From Planctomycetaceae bacterium (lineage in GTDB: Bacteria; Planctomycetota; Planctomycetia; Pirellulales; Pirellulaceae), in assembly GCA_012729315.1 (NCBI GenBank), contig JAAYDI010000188.1, positions 1 through 42,137 on the forward strand: a DNA stretch of 42,137 nucleotides, read 5' to 3'. How positions within the stretch are numbered: the stretch's first letter is position 1; each line of letters starts with the position of its first letter. This document shows, piece by piece, positions 26,350 through 34,832 of the stretch. The position numbers and the translations under genes were made by a program. The notes beneath the pieces were generated by a model. It saw only the letters and a program-made list of their open reading frames with translations, was not told the DNA's origin and did not search any database.

Positions 26350-29223
26350 CTATTCCAGCCGCAGCCCTTTGGGAAGCGATTCGCCAAAGACCTGCCGCTG
26401 CTCGTCCATCCCCAGTTGCCCACCGTGGCGGACAAGCTCGATCAGGTTCGCGGAGGCCTCCTGGTCGCTCAGCCATCTGGCGGCCCGCTGCCGCGCGCTG
26501 TCTGCAAGATCGCGATAGCGGTCGTCGGTGCGCCGCGCCAGCTGCATGACAGCCAGCGCGCCGGCCGCCGCGTCGCGTCCCGCATGCGCGAGCAGCGCGT
26601 CGAGCCAGCGCTCGGCCGTCTCGCTGGGAACGACTGTGTTCAGCGGCCCGTACACTGGAACTCGCTGCCCGAGCCGTCCCAGGGTCCAGAGCATGGGCCC
26701 CCGCAGATTCTCCAGCTTGCGTTTGGGGAGGAGTGCCACAGCCATGTCACCGAGTTCGATCTTGCGGGAGATGTCCAGCAGCTCGAGCGAGCCGAGCAAA
26801 CGCCACAGCTCCGCCAGCTCGTTCGGTCGCAGGGCCGCATCTTCCCCGCGCGTGGTGCCCGATACGTTGCGGTTGTACAGACTGCGGATGGAAGAGAGCA
26901 GGGGGTCGGCCAACGCCTGCTGTTGGCCCCGCGACAGGCCGCCCGCAATCCGCCGCCACAGCACCGTGGCTTCGTTCCGTACACTCGGGCCCGGATGCAC
27001 CAGCTTCCCCTGCACGGTGCGCCAGGTCTCCGCCACACGCCAATCGTCAACCGCCAGGCCATAACCCGGCCGCAGCGCGAAGCCCACAAGGTTGAGCCAG
27101 CGCGTCTCGTGCTCCATCGTCTTGCGCCGGCCGGACTCCCACGCGACGAGCGCTTCCCAGATGCGCCGCAACAGCGGCGTCGGCCACTGCTGCCGCGGCG
27201 TTTCCAGCAGTCCCGCCAGCCGCTTGACCAGGTGCTCCGGCCGTTCCTTTCCCTCCGGCGCAAAGACGTCCGCCAGACACTGCTGGCAGCGGTCCCAGGT
27301 CGCCTCGTCCAGGAACCCTTCGGACTCGGCAGCCGATTCGTGTGCGGCCGCGTCGGTCTCGGTTGCCGCGCGGACATCGAACTGCAGTCGCCAGCTGCGG
27401 TCCCGCTCCGCCGCCGTACACCACAGCTCCATCGTGCCGATCTCGGTCAGCCGCGCGTGGAGCCGGACGGGAATCGAACCGGTTTCGCGGCGCCGGGCGG
27501 TACGCAAGACGGTGCGGATCGGCGGCAGCGGTGACATCTGCTCGCGGTCGATGGTCACCAGCGCTCCAGGCGGATCGGCCAGACGCAGGCTGGACACCCA
27601 CAACGGAAACTCGATGGGCTGTGAAATCAACAGCTGAAACAGCCGCTCGGGCGTCTCGATCGTCTGCCCCGGTTCCGCGTTGCCGGGCACCAGGCAGACG
27701 GCTGCGGGCGGGTCGCTCTCCACGCCGATGTAGTAGCTCCGCGCCAGGTTCGCCGCGATCCGCACCCCCAGACCGCGACGCACCATGCCGTAGTACGCCG
27801 CACCCCGCGCTACCGCCAGGTCCAGACGATCGTTGTCCAGCACATGCGGCGACCAGGGCGGCGCGGCGGGAACCTGGAACCACTCGGTGAGCAACTCGAT
27901 CAGGCGCTGACGCAGCACGGGGGATGCGAAGAACCCGCCACTGAAGAGCAGGATATCCGGGCGGACCGCTGGTGGCACCGCGTCTGGCGCGTCATCCGGG
28001 GCCGCAGCCTGGCGATGCGCGGTCAGGAACGCGGCCAGATACCGGGTGATGGCCGGATCGGCGGCATAGGGCAGCCCGAACTCCCGGAACCCCGACTGGC
28101 GCGTCTGGGGCCGGTCCTGCAACGCCACGCGCGGCAGGAACCCTTCTACCAGCAGCGTGCGGACCTCGTCCCGCGACACCTCCACTTGCAGCCCGCCCCC
28201 GACCACGCGCGAACCCAGCCCGGGCAGGTGCACCGTCAGGTGCGGCGGCGCACCGTCGCTCAGCAGATCCTCCTTGGCACGCTGGCAGACACGCACCAGC
28301 ACGTCCCACTGCGTCGCGGGTAACTGCTGACCGCCCGTCAACTGGTGCTCCAGGTGCCGAGCCAGCGCGAGGTCCAGATTGTCACCGCCCAGGATCAGGT
28401 GGTTACCCACCGCCACGCGGTGGAACTGTACCAGCGGCGCCTCGTCCGGACCCGCCGCCTCGTCCGACTCCCCGGCCCGGGAGCGCGACTGCACGCGGAT
28501 CAAGGTGAAGTCCGAAGTCCCTCCCCCAATGTCGCACACCAGAATGAACTGACCCGGCTGTACCAGCCTCTGCCAGTCGTCGCGGTGGTTGTACACCCAG
28601 GCGTAGAAGGCGGCCTGCGGCTCCTCCAACAAGACCACTCGCGGCAGGTCGGCCCGCGCCGCCGCCTCCACCGTCAGCTCCCGCGCGATCTCGTCGAACG
28701 AGGCCGGCAAGGTGAGCACAATATCCTGCTCGGCCAGCGGCGCATGCGGAAACTGTGCGTCCCACGCCTCCCGCACGTGCTGCAGGTACCGCGCGCTGAC
28801 CGCGATCGGCGACAACCGCTCCACGTCCGCACCACCCTGCCACGGCAACAGATCGGCACGGCGATCGACACCCGCATGGCACAGCCAGGATTTGGCCGAG
28901 ACAATCAGCCGCCGCGGGTTCCGCCCACCCTGGTCGCGCGCCAGCACGCCCACCACTACCTGCGGATCCGCCTCGTCCCACGGCAGACGCAACGCACCGC
29001 CGGCTGCCTCGCCCGCAGCCGCCTCGTAATGAAACGACGGCAGCGTGTCCCGCTCCTCCACGACCCCCGGTGCAACCAGTTGCGGAATTCGCAACATCCG
29101 CACCTGCCAGGGCGACTCCTGCGTGTCCACATAGGCGGCCGCCGAGTTGGTCGTCCCCAGGTCGATCCCGACCACGTAACGTGCCGGCAGCCGATCGATC
29201 AGAGGGTCGAATGTTGTAGCCAT
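26350..29223 (-). CDS. Large Hsp70-like ATPase with C-terminal extension
   Basis: The 957-aa protein begins (ATG at 29223) with YVVGIDLGTTNSAAAYV, followed by LLEEPQAAFYAWV, the phosphate-2 motif VCDIGGGTSDFTLI, and the adenosine motif LLFSGGFFASPVLRQRL. These establish an actin-like Hsp70 ATPase domain in about the first 500 residues. The C-terminal half, with RTVLRTARRRETGSIP and an alpha-helical stretch to KGLRLE, is not the DnaK peptide-binding domain; it matches the long Hsp70-like proteins carrying DUF3731. No DnaJ or GrpE gene is adjacent. A frame-extension upstream runs only through dispersed repeats and is not coding. Chaperone or structural roles are possible. Confidence 0.88.
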   Translation of the reverse strand: MATTFDPLIDRLPARYVVGIDLGTTNSAAAYVDTQESPWQVRMLRIPQLVAPGVVEERDTLPSFHYEAAAGEAAGGALRLPWDEADPQVVVGVLARDQGGRNPRRLIVSAKSWLCHAGVDRRADLLPWQGGADVERLSPIAVSARYLQHVREAWDAQFPHAPLAEQDIVLTLPASFDEIARELTVEAAARADLPRVVLLEEPQAAFYAWVYNHRDDWQRLVQPGQFILVCDIGGGTSDFTLIRVQSRSRAGESDEAAGPDEAPLVQFHRVAVGNHLILGGDNLDLALARHLEHQLTGGQQLPATQWDVLVRVCQRAKEDLLSDGAPPHLTVHLPGLGSRVVGGGLQVEVSRDEVRTLLVEGFLPRVALQDRPQTRQSGFREFGLPYAADPAITRYLAAFLTAHRQAAAPDDAPDAVPPAVRPDILLFSGGFFASPVLRQRLIELLTEWFQVPAAPPWSPHVLDNDRLDLAVARGAAYYGMVRRGLGVRIAANLARSYYIGVESDPPAAVCLVPGNAEPGQTIETPERLFQLLISQPIEFPLWVSSLRLADPPGALVTIDREQMSPLPPIRTVLRTARRRETGSIPVRLHARLTEIGTMELWCTAAERDRSWRLQFDVRAATETDAAAHESAAESEGFLDEATWDRCQQCLADVFAPEGKERPEHLVKRLAGLLETPRQQWPTPLLRRIWEALVAWESGRRKTMEHETRWLNLVGFALRPGYGLAVDDWRVAETWRTVQGKLVHPGPSVRNEATVLWRRIAGGLSRGQQQALADPLLSSIRSLYNRNVSGTTRGEDAALRPNELAELWRLLGSLELLDISRKIELGDMAVALLPKRKLENLRGPMLWTLGRLGQRVPVYGPLNTVVPSETAERWLDALLAHAGRDAAAGALAVMQLARRTDDRYRDLADSARQRAARWLSDQEASANLIELVRHGGQLGMDEQRQVFGESLPKGLRLE

Positions 29224-29228
29224 GGAAT

Positions 29229-29435
29229 AATTACGAATGACGAGATACCCAAGCACGAGGGAATTACGAATGACGAGATACCCAAGCACGAAGGAAGGAC
29301 GAATGAAGAAGTGAAGAACCTCGGATGTCACACTCACCTCTGGTATTTCTGATTCAGCCATTACTCCTTCCTTCGTGCTTGGGTATCTGGTCATTAGACC
29401 TTCCCCCGTGCTTGGGTATCTCGTCATTCGTAATT
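29229..29435. repeat. Inverted array of a 33-bp dispersed repeat
   Basis: Two tandem copies on the plus strand (29229-29261 and 29262-29294) share the core GACGAGATACCCAAGCACGA; two more lie in opposite orientation (29365-29396 and 29401-29435). The copies form an inverted structure in the divergent gap between the Hsp70 and ZIP genes, probably overlapping both promoters. A fifth copy lies at 30326-30360. They are open in several frames and create false N-terminal extensions for both flanking genes. Confidence 0.9.
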
Positions 29436-29438
29436 CCC

Positions 29439-30377
29439 ATGTGGCCTTCCTTTCTGATCGCGATCTACTGTGCTTGCCTGGTTTTCGCGTCGCTCCTGGG
29501 GGGCTGGCTGCCGTCGCTGGTGCGGCTGACGCACACGCGCATGCAGTTGATGATGAGTTTCGTGGGGGGGCTGATGCTGGGCGTGGCGATCCTGCACCTG
29601 CTGCCTCACGCGGTGGTGCAGACTGGTTCGCTGGACTATGCCGCCTGGTCGTGCATCCTCGGCCTGCTGACCATGTTCCTGACGATCCGGGTGTTCAATG
29701 TTCACCAGCACGGCCCGGTTGCGGAGTCGGCGCATGGGGAGGAGAGTGCGGAGTCGGACGAGCGCCATGCGCACCACGACTGCCAGCATCCGGCGGAGCG
29801 TGAAGGGGCACCGGGCCGGCGGTTCAGCTGGCTGGGGCTCTTCCTCGGCCTGGCGGTCCATTCGCTGATCGATGGTGTGGCGGTGGCGGCCAGCGTGGTG
29901 GCGGCCGTCGATCATGGTGGTGCGCTGGGTCTGCTGGGAGCCGGCACGTTCTTTGCGGTCCTGTTCCACAAGCCGCTTGATTCGCTCTCGATCACGTCCG
30001 TGATGGTGGTGCAGCAGTGGAGTAGCCGAGCACGTGATGTGGTGAACCTGCTGTTCTCGCTCGTCTGCCCGCTGGGTGCCCTGCTGTTCTACTTCGGCAT
30101 CCGGGAGCTGGGTAACGGCCAGGCGATTGCCGTCGGGTGTGCGTTAGGTTTTTCTGCCGGCGTGTTCCTGTGCATCTCGCTGGCCGACATCCTGCCCGAG
30201 ATCCAGTTCCACTATCACGACCGGGGCATACTCTCCGCCGCCCTGCTCCTGGGCATCGCCCTCTCGTTCGCCATCGGCGCGTTCGAATCCGAACGAGCCC
30301 ATGATCATGAACACGGCCGGGAGGGAATGGCAAATGACGAGATACCCAAGCACGAAGGAATAGCGAATCACGAATGA
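29439..30377 (+). CDS. ZIP-family metal cation transporter
   Basis: A 312-aa inner-membrane transporter of the ZIP family, importing zinc or related divalent metals. Hydrophobic segments start at FLIAIYCACLVFASLLGGWLP; the signature helices hold GLFLGLAVHSLIDGVAVAAS and ALLFYFGIRELG-SAGVFLCISLADILPE. The loop at about 88-120 is rich in His/Asp/Glu (HQHG, HAHHDCQHP), a likely metal-binding variable loop. The ATG at 29439 was chosen because the upstream frame is only repeats, though no ribosome site is visible. The last residues (NDEIPKHEGIANHE) are translated from a dispersed repeat that replaced or extended the original end. Confidence 0.9.
   Translation: MWPSFLIAIYCACLVFASLLGGWLPSLVRLTHTRMQLMMSFVGGLMLGVAILHLLPHAVVQTGSLDYAAWSCILGLLTMFLTIRVFNVHQHGPVAESAHGEESAESDERHAHHDCQHPAEREGAPGRRFSWLGLFLGLAVHSLIDGVAVAASVVAAVDHGGALGLLGAGTFFAVLFHKPLDSLSITSVMVVQQWSSRARDVVNLLFSLVCPLGALLFYFGIRELGNGQAIAVGCALGFSAGVFLCISLADILPEIQFHYHDRGILSAALLLGIALSFAIGAFESERAHDHEHGREGMANDEIPKHEGIANHE
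30326..30360 (+). repeat. Fifth copy of the 33-bp dispersed repeat, inside the ZIP reading frame
   Basis: This copy shares GACGAGATACCCAAGCACGA with the array at 29.2-29.4 kb and encodes the final NDEIPKHEG part of the ZIP protein. Fragments of the ACGAATGACGAATG type continue to about 30380. The remainder of 30378-30672 contains no gene, only these fragments and the hairpin at 30609. Confidence 0.9.
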
Positions 30378-30608
30378 CGAATGTCCAGCCGGCTCGACGT
30401 TTCCTGTTGATCCGGTGGAGATTGACTATTCCGGCAGGAGAACTGATTGTGGAGCGAGTTGACTCTCCAGTTGCATGATTTGTGCGCCACATGCTGCGTG
30501 AAAAGCACCCGTCATTCGTCCAATTCGTGGTTGACGAAGCCACAATGACAAAACGAAGAAGATGCGGTGAACGGGGTCGCACAGGACGAGTGCACCACGC
30601 AAAAAACC

Positions 30609-30639
30609 GGTCGCCCGTGATGAAAGTCCACAGGCGACC
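30609..30639 (-). terminator. Rho-independent-type terminator of PEP-CTERM gene 1
   Basis: On the minus strand, GGTCGCC and GGCGACC form a perfect 7-bp stem followed by GGTTTTTT, the classical intrinsic layout, 34 nt beyond the stop codon. Confidence 0.8.
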
Positions 30640-30672
30640 AAATAGATCAGCTAATCACGTGTGTACGGCGTA

Positions 30673-31308
30673 TTACACTTGCCTGCGCCAACGACGGTAA
30701 GCACCCATGGCGAAGATCAGGCCGAGTGCGCTCCACACCGCAACAGATGCCGGTTCGGGAACTGGCGCTGCTGCTGCCCCCCCCAGCAAAGTGAAGTGGG
30801 ATATACTTCCGCCACCCAACCAGAAGTTCCTCAGCTGAAGACTCTCCTGGCCATCCCAATCTGAGATATCAATCAAGTAGTGAATGGGGGCATGGTTTCC
30901 GTCCTTGACGTACAGAATCACGGGATCGTTCTGCACCCATGGGGCACCACTGACGTAGGTCACGTCCGCAGCCGATCCAGCCTCTGCACCATCCACGGCA
31001 AAATCCGTCACGTAAGACGCGGCATACGGACCTGACGCCGCTTCGTTTGGATTGGCGGTGTAGAGCTCAAACAAAGGACTGTAACCGGTTATTTCCTGAA
31101 TTGTCGCAGAATCGAGATTGGCCGGTCCATACGGCGGGTTCTCGGGAAGCCAATAACGTTGCGTAAGGTTCGTCGGCTTCCCGTCAGTCACTTTCCCGTC
31201 AATCACATAGACTGCATGTGCATTTGTTCCCGTCCACGCCAGTGCGAGAACCGCACACACGGTAATCGCACAAATTCGTCCAACTGGTTTCAGCAGCTTC
31301 TTATTCAT
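30673..31308 (-). CDS. PEP-CTERM secreted protein 1
   Basis: A 211-aa protein with an N-terminal signal peptide (MNKKLLKPVGRICAITVCAV to NAHA) and a C-terminal sorting tail: VPEPASVAVW, hydrophobic helix SALGLIFAMGA and basic YRRWRRQ. This is the PEP-CTERM pattern recognised by exosortases, which process exported proteins for surface or extracellular release. The mature domain, with YWLPENPPYGPANLDSATI, has no family I recognise. The ATG has AGGA upstream. It is preceded by the RWFRPPR protein A gene by 104 nt on the same strand, and a terminator hairpin follows. Confidence 0.88.
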   Translation of the reverse strand: MNKKLLKPVGRICAITVCAVLALAWTGTNAHAVYVIDGKVTDGKPTNLTQRYWLPENPPYGPANLDSATIQEITGYSPLFELYTANPNEAASGPYAASYVTDFAVDGAEAGSAADVTYVSGAPWVQNDPVILYVKDGNHAPIHYLIDISDWDGQESLQLRNFWLGGGSISHFTLLGGAAAAPVPEPASVAVWSALGLIFAMGAYRRWRRQV

Positions 31309-31412
31309 CTCACTAGTCCTCGTTTCACATGAATGGTTGGTTTCAACTCTCGCGTGTTCAGCCACTTGGCCGGCACGAATGATACAGAACAGAGACGGCG
31401 CGCGCCATCTCT

Positions 31413-31967
31413 TCACAACCACTCGCGTGGAGGACGGAACCAGCGGAAGACAGGGCCGGCGGGTAGCACGGCACGTGATTCTGGCGAAAGAGCTACGCCA
31501 GGAGAATTCTGCGGTGTAATCGGCAGTTCGCTGGCAAGCCCCCAGCCACCGGCCGACGGCCCGCCCGAATGCACTGACGACGACGGCAACATGCCGGCAG
31601 GCGCATGAGAAGCCAACGCCAACGATTCTAGTTCGCTTGATGGTGGGCTGTGCGGGGACTCACCGCTGGCAGACGCCTCGATCACAAGTAACGACTCTGG
31701 GCCGTCAATCAGAAAGCCGCGATTGACGTCGATCTCCAGCACATACAGAGCGAAGTCCAGCCACTCGCACTGCTGAACATCGACAGCAACCACCGGTCTC
31801 TCCAGCACATACAGAGCGAAATCCACCCATGCGCACTCGTCCCACGTGAGATACGCTTCTGCATCGGGCGCGTCAAACCCGATCGCTGCAAGCGCCTGGG
31901 CTGGAGATTCGATCACTGCAGCGGCAGCACATGCGCCGAGCAAAACTGTATTCCACAACGTCCGCAT
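31413..31967 (-). CDS. RWFRPPR-family small secreted-type protein A
   Basis: Unrecognised family, defined here from four copies in this window. The product (184 aa from ATG 31967; a GTG at 31994 is another start) has an N-terminal signal-like segment (MRTLWNTVLLGACAAAAVIE) and a variable middle with ESLLVIEA. PAGMLPSSS and ALSPESRAVLPAGPVFRWF, then RPPREWL, form the conserved C-terminal block. It contains a 66-bp internal duplication encoding (A/E)W(V/L)DFALYVLE twice. It lies 104 nt upstream of PEP-CTERM gene 1. It may be a partner, chaperone or leader protein of that cargo, but no function is shown. Confidence 0.7.
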   Translation of the reverse strand: MRTLWNTVLLGACAAAAVIESPAQALAAIGFDAPDAEAYLTWDECAWVDFALYVLERPVVAVDVQQCEWLDFALYVLEIDVNRGFLIDGPESLLVIEASASGESPHSPPSSELESLALASHAPAGMLPSSSVHSGGPSAGGWGLASELPITPQNSPGVALSPESRAVLPAGPVFRWFRPPREWL

Positions 31968-32267
31968 CGGCAGAACCACGCCAATCGATCGCACTAACGA
32001 CCAATGCCTCTGGCGAAGTCAATTGCCCCCGTGCCAGTTGCCACATACCCCGCTGCTCAACTATTAAGGGGCAGGTTACCACACCAACACGTGTGGTGCA
32101 ATCACCCGATCAAGAAAATCTGCCAAAACAACTCTCATCAGGGGGTAACGCGACCTGCTCTCACCCGGGGCAGCTTAAGGAACGCGTGAGGTTTTTGTTG
32201 TTCCGGCGGCGAAATCTCCTCGCCAAGCGGTCCGTTTCGACTTGGACGTGTGACGTTTGGCACGTCC

Positions 32268-32366
32268 CTACTTGTTGGCCGTGCTGACTGCCGAACAGCG
32301 TCCGATCGCAAGGTCCGTTTCCAAGGCTCGCCGGTCCGCTCCATCAGCACGGCTAACAAGTAAGCT
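32268..32366. repeat. Inverted-repeat element sharing a core with 7171-7193
   Basis: TACTTGTTGGCCGTGCTGA (32269-32287) and TCAGCACGGCTAACAAGTA (32344-32362) form 19-bp arms with one mismatch and a loop of about 56 nt. The right arm extends into an exact 23-bp match to the hairpin at 7171-7193. The element looks like a small non-coding repeat (MITE- or REP-like). The remainder of the 532-bp gap 31968-32499 shows no gene; it has a near-palindrome around ACACGTGT at 32088. Confidence 0.8.
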
Positions 32367-32421
32367 GATGCTCAGGCGTTCGCGCTGCAGCTGCCGAACA
32401 GCACGAGGCAGCTCGGGATGG

Positions 32422-32463
32422 AAAAACGAACCGTCGAGGCCATACAAATGACCTCGACGGTTC
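32422..32463 (-). terminator. Intrinsic terminator of PEP-CTERM gene 2
   Basis: GAACCGTCGAGG and CCTCGACGGTTC (32428-32439 and 32452-32463) form a perfect 12-bp stem; on the minus strand it is followed by GTTTTTC. It lies 37 nt after the stop codon. Confidence 0.85.
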
Positions 32464-32499
32464 TGGTGCAGTCAGTCGACTTGCTCGTTCGCAACAGCA

Positions 32500-33156
32500 T
32501 CAGGCACGGCTGCGGCGAGCCTTGTTGCGTCGGGCCGTAACAGCCACGACGCTCAGCAGCCCGAGGCTCCCCCACACCAGCATGCTAGCCGGCTCGGGGA
32601 TCGCAGTCGGCTCCGCCAAGAGCGTGAAGGTAGCCTCCACTGTGGCACCATAGCCGGGACCTTCTGACAAACCAAACAGCCCCTCGTTGAAGGTCTCGTT
32701 ACTCAAGGTAATCTTGAGCATTCCATCTCCCAAGTAACCCAACGGCAACTCAAGCGGGCTATTCCAAACGACGTCACCCCACTGGATCGCACCAAACAAC
32801 CATTGACCAGCTGTGTGACCAGTCGAGGATCCATCGAATGGCGGCGGGGGGGACGAAAACGAAAACGCGACCGAGATGTCCTTCGGAGTCAAGTCATCCC
32901 AATTGACCGATCCTTCATCCGTCCAAATCTCGAACAGGTCAACAGTCGTGCTCTGCCCTAACTCCAGGTCAAATACCCATGGAGTGCCCAGCAACTCCTG
33001 CTGCTGGATTACCAACCCAGGGTCGGTGGAGTTCACAGTCACCGCGTAGTCGTCGAGCGTAAACGTGACAGCAGCGTGAGTTGCAGTTGTGGTACCGAAC
33101 ACCATCGCCGCAGCGACCACAGCCGCTACAGACATCGTTCGCCTTAATCCAGTCAT
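32500..33156 (-). CDS. PEP-CTERM secreted protein 2
   Basis: A 218-aa secreted protein: signal peptide MTGLRRTMSVAAVVAAAM to THAA, then AVTFTLDDYAVTVN, and the sorting tail IPEPASMLVW, hydrophobic GSLGLLSVVAV and basic TARRNKARRSR. The mature part is rich in aromatic and polar strands (VDLFEIWTDEGSVNWDDLT, GQWLFGAIQWGDVVWNSPL), consistent with a beta-sandwich, but I do not recognise a family. AGGA lies before the ATG. It lies 132 nt downstream of RWFRPPR protein B on the same strand. Confidence 0.88.
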   Translation of the reverse strand: MTGLRRTMSVAAVVAAAMVFGTTTATHAAVTFTLDDYAVTVNSTDPGLVIQQQELLGTPWVFDLELGQSTTVDLFEIWTDEGSVNWDDLTPKDISVAFSFSSPPPPFDGSSTGHTAGQWLFGAIQWGDVVWNSPLELPLGYLGDGMLKITLSNETFNEGLFGLSEGPGYGATVEATFTLLAEPTAIPEPASMLVWGSLGLLSVVAVTARRNKARRSRA

Positions 33157-33288
33157 GTGTATATCCTACTTTCTATCGATTCACCAATTAATTGAAAAAC
33201 GGAATCTTACTTACACTCAATGCGACTGAACACCAACGTTGGAGCGCGTACGTTACGGCTGCTGCGCAGCAACCGCACAGGCACGCAG

Positions 33289-33759
33289 TTACACACGCGG
33301 TGGGCGAAACCAACGGTGGGCAGGGGCACGCGGCAGAATGCCTTTGCGCGCTGGATGTAAAGGGGCAATCAACTGTTCTTGCAGGAGGCATTCAGACAAG
33401 CAGAACAATGCAGCAGGTACACCAGTGGCGTGCGACAACGACACACCAAACCCAGCCATGCCCGGCAGCCCTGTATCAATGACAAGCGACTCAAGGATCA
33501 GATTCCTGCGCTGAGTGTCCGGTTCCAACGGTATCTCAATCGCCAGCGTCAACCCACCTGCAGCAGAAGACTCGGTCCGCTTCAACTCGCCACAGCACAG
33601 CTCAAGATACTCGACAAGAACGCAGCCTACATCCGCCTGCAACGTGTCGCGCGCATCGCTGACGATTGCGGACGCCTGCACGTCACGCGCGCCGACTACT
33701 GCTCCCAGAAGGAACAGGCCAACAAATACGAATAATAGACTCTCGGCTCTGTTCATCAT
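33289..33759 (-). CDS. RWFRPPR-family small secreted-type protein B
   Basis: The most divergent copy of the family: 156 aa from ATG 33759 (start uncertain; frame open to 33786). It has a hydrophobic signal segment (SLLFVFVGLFLLGAVVGA to VQASA) and then CVLVEYLELCCGELK and LTLAIEIPLEP, corresponding to the Cys-containing and LLVIDxP parts of the others. The end is ILPRAPAHRWFRPPRV. It has lost the PAGMLPS and LSPES blocks, yet RWFRPPR is retained with different codons. It precedes PEP-CTERM gene 2 by 132 nt. Function unknown. Confidence 0.65.
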   Translation of the reverse strand: MMNRAESLLFVFVGLFLLGAVVGARDVQASAIVSDARDTLQADVGCVLVEYLELCCGELKRTESSAAGGLTLAIEIPLEPDTQRRNLILESLVIDTGLPGMAGFGVSLSHATGVPAALFCLSECLLQEQLIAPLHPARKGILPRAPAHRWFRPPRV

Positions 33760-33884
33760 CCCGCCAAATCGAACGGACAGACGCACAAAAGACGCGATCC
33801 AAGCTCAAACACCTGCCAATTCATCCTCGCTGTTACAGCCGATTCTATATCTTCTTGTAGCGGTCTTGCAATGACCCGATGCGG

Positions 33885-33899
33885 CCCCCCCCAAAAAAA
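33885..33899. repeat. Homopolymer tract C8-A7
   Basis: Eight C followed by seven A, about 125 bp upstream of RWFRPPR protein B (T7-G8 on the coding strand). Such tracts can slip during replication and change promoter spacing. The gap 33760-34115 otherwise holds no gene. Confidence 0.85.
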
Positions 33900-34041
33900 T
33901 ACTACGCCCACCATCCCAAATTAACACCAAGAGGATATCAATTCAGCTCCCCCGCGCGCTCAGCATCGCGTGAACTCAGACTGGTGGGCGGCGCGTACAT
34001 GGACCAAGCCGCCAACGGCCCTCCGAAGGCTCTCCCCTCGC

Positions 34042-34097
34042 CTTCACCCCTCCCAGAGGAAGGGTGAAGTTCAACGGGCGAGGAGACTCTTCGCCCG
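34042..34097 (-). terminator. Two hairpins downstream of PEP-CTERM gene 3
   Basis: A near-palindrome GGGCGAGGAG...CTTCGCCC (34077-34097) is followed, in the direction of minus-strand transcription, by CTTCACCC/GGGTGAAG (34042-34049 and 34062-34069). They begin 19 nt after the stop codon of PEP-CTERM gene 3; no strong U-run is present. Confidence 0.5.
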
Positions 34098-34115
34098 GCA
34101 GACGAAGCGCTGCGA

Positions 34116-34832
34116 TCAAACACTCAGGCGGCGGCGACGGGCGTAGAAGGCACCGCCGAAGATGGCGGCAAGACAACCCCACACGCCCACCGATGCGGGC
34201 TCGGGGACGAGCGTCAGCTGACTCTGCTTGGCCACGCCATCGGGCCCCCAGAGATTCGCGACGCGCGCCCAGTGGTCAGACCGCGCATTGGCCGTGGCCC
34301 AGGCGATCAGCTTGGCCGACATGCCGGGCGTCTCGTACGTGTAGTCGTTCGCAGGAACCGACTCGTCCTCCATCAGCCAGAAGGCGATCTGTAGCGCGAC
34401 CAGGTCACCATCGGCGCCAGTCCAGCCTTCGACCTGGCCCAATAGCCCACCCTGAAGATAGGTCTGGTACAGCGTGCCCGTGGCGTCCGACAGCAGGTCC
34501 ATCCCGTTTTTCGGATCGCTGTCCGACGGCGGCAACAGTCCCTTATCTACCCCGCCACGCGCCGCGTACCGATCCACCGTCACTTCGTACGGCGTATCAA
34601 ACGTGAAATACTCGTACCGCTCCAGACAGAAACTCACTAGCGACGCGCCGTTGGCAGGTGAAATCACATCCATTTCAAACGGGCCGCCAATGAACCCCGT
34701 GCTGTGCAGCCTCCTGTCAATCACCACTATATCGCCATCCTGCAGATAATACGCGGCCGAAGCCATCGTCGAGCCGATGCTCGACACACACGCCGCCAGG
34801 ACAAGAATCCTGAGTATTCTCGCTGCCTTCAT
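34116..34832 (-). CDS. PEP-CTERM secreted protein 3
   Basis: A 238-aa secreted protein from ATG 34832 (AGAGAG upstream). A signal peptide ends near TMASA-AYYLQ. The mature domain includes VSFCLERYEYFTFDTPYEV and ALQIAFWLMEDESVPANDY, a pattern like Cys-Gln/thioester-type surface domains or fibrous cargo, but I cannot assign it securely. The tail is VPEPASVGVW, hydrophobic GCLAAIFGGAF and basic YARRRRLSV. Unlike the other four PEP-CTERM genes here, it has no RWFRPPR gene upstream; the preceding 626 bp are empty of that family. Confidence 0.85.
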   Translation of the reverse strand: MKAARILRILVLAACVSSIGSTMASAAYYLQDGDIVVIDRRLHSTGFIGGPFEMDVISPANGASLVSFCLERYEYFTFDTPYEVTVDRYAARGGVDKGLLPPSDSDPKNGMDLLSDATGTLYQTYLQGGLLGQVEGWTGADGDLVALQIAFWLMEDESVPANDYTYETPGMSAKLIAWATANARSDHWARVANLWGPDGVAKQSQLTLVPEPASVGVWGCLAAIFGGAFYARRRRLSV

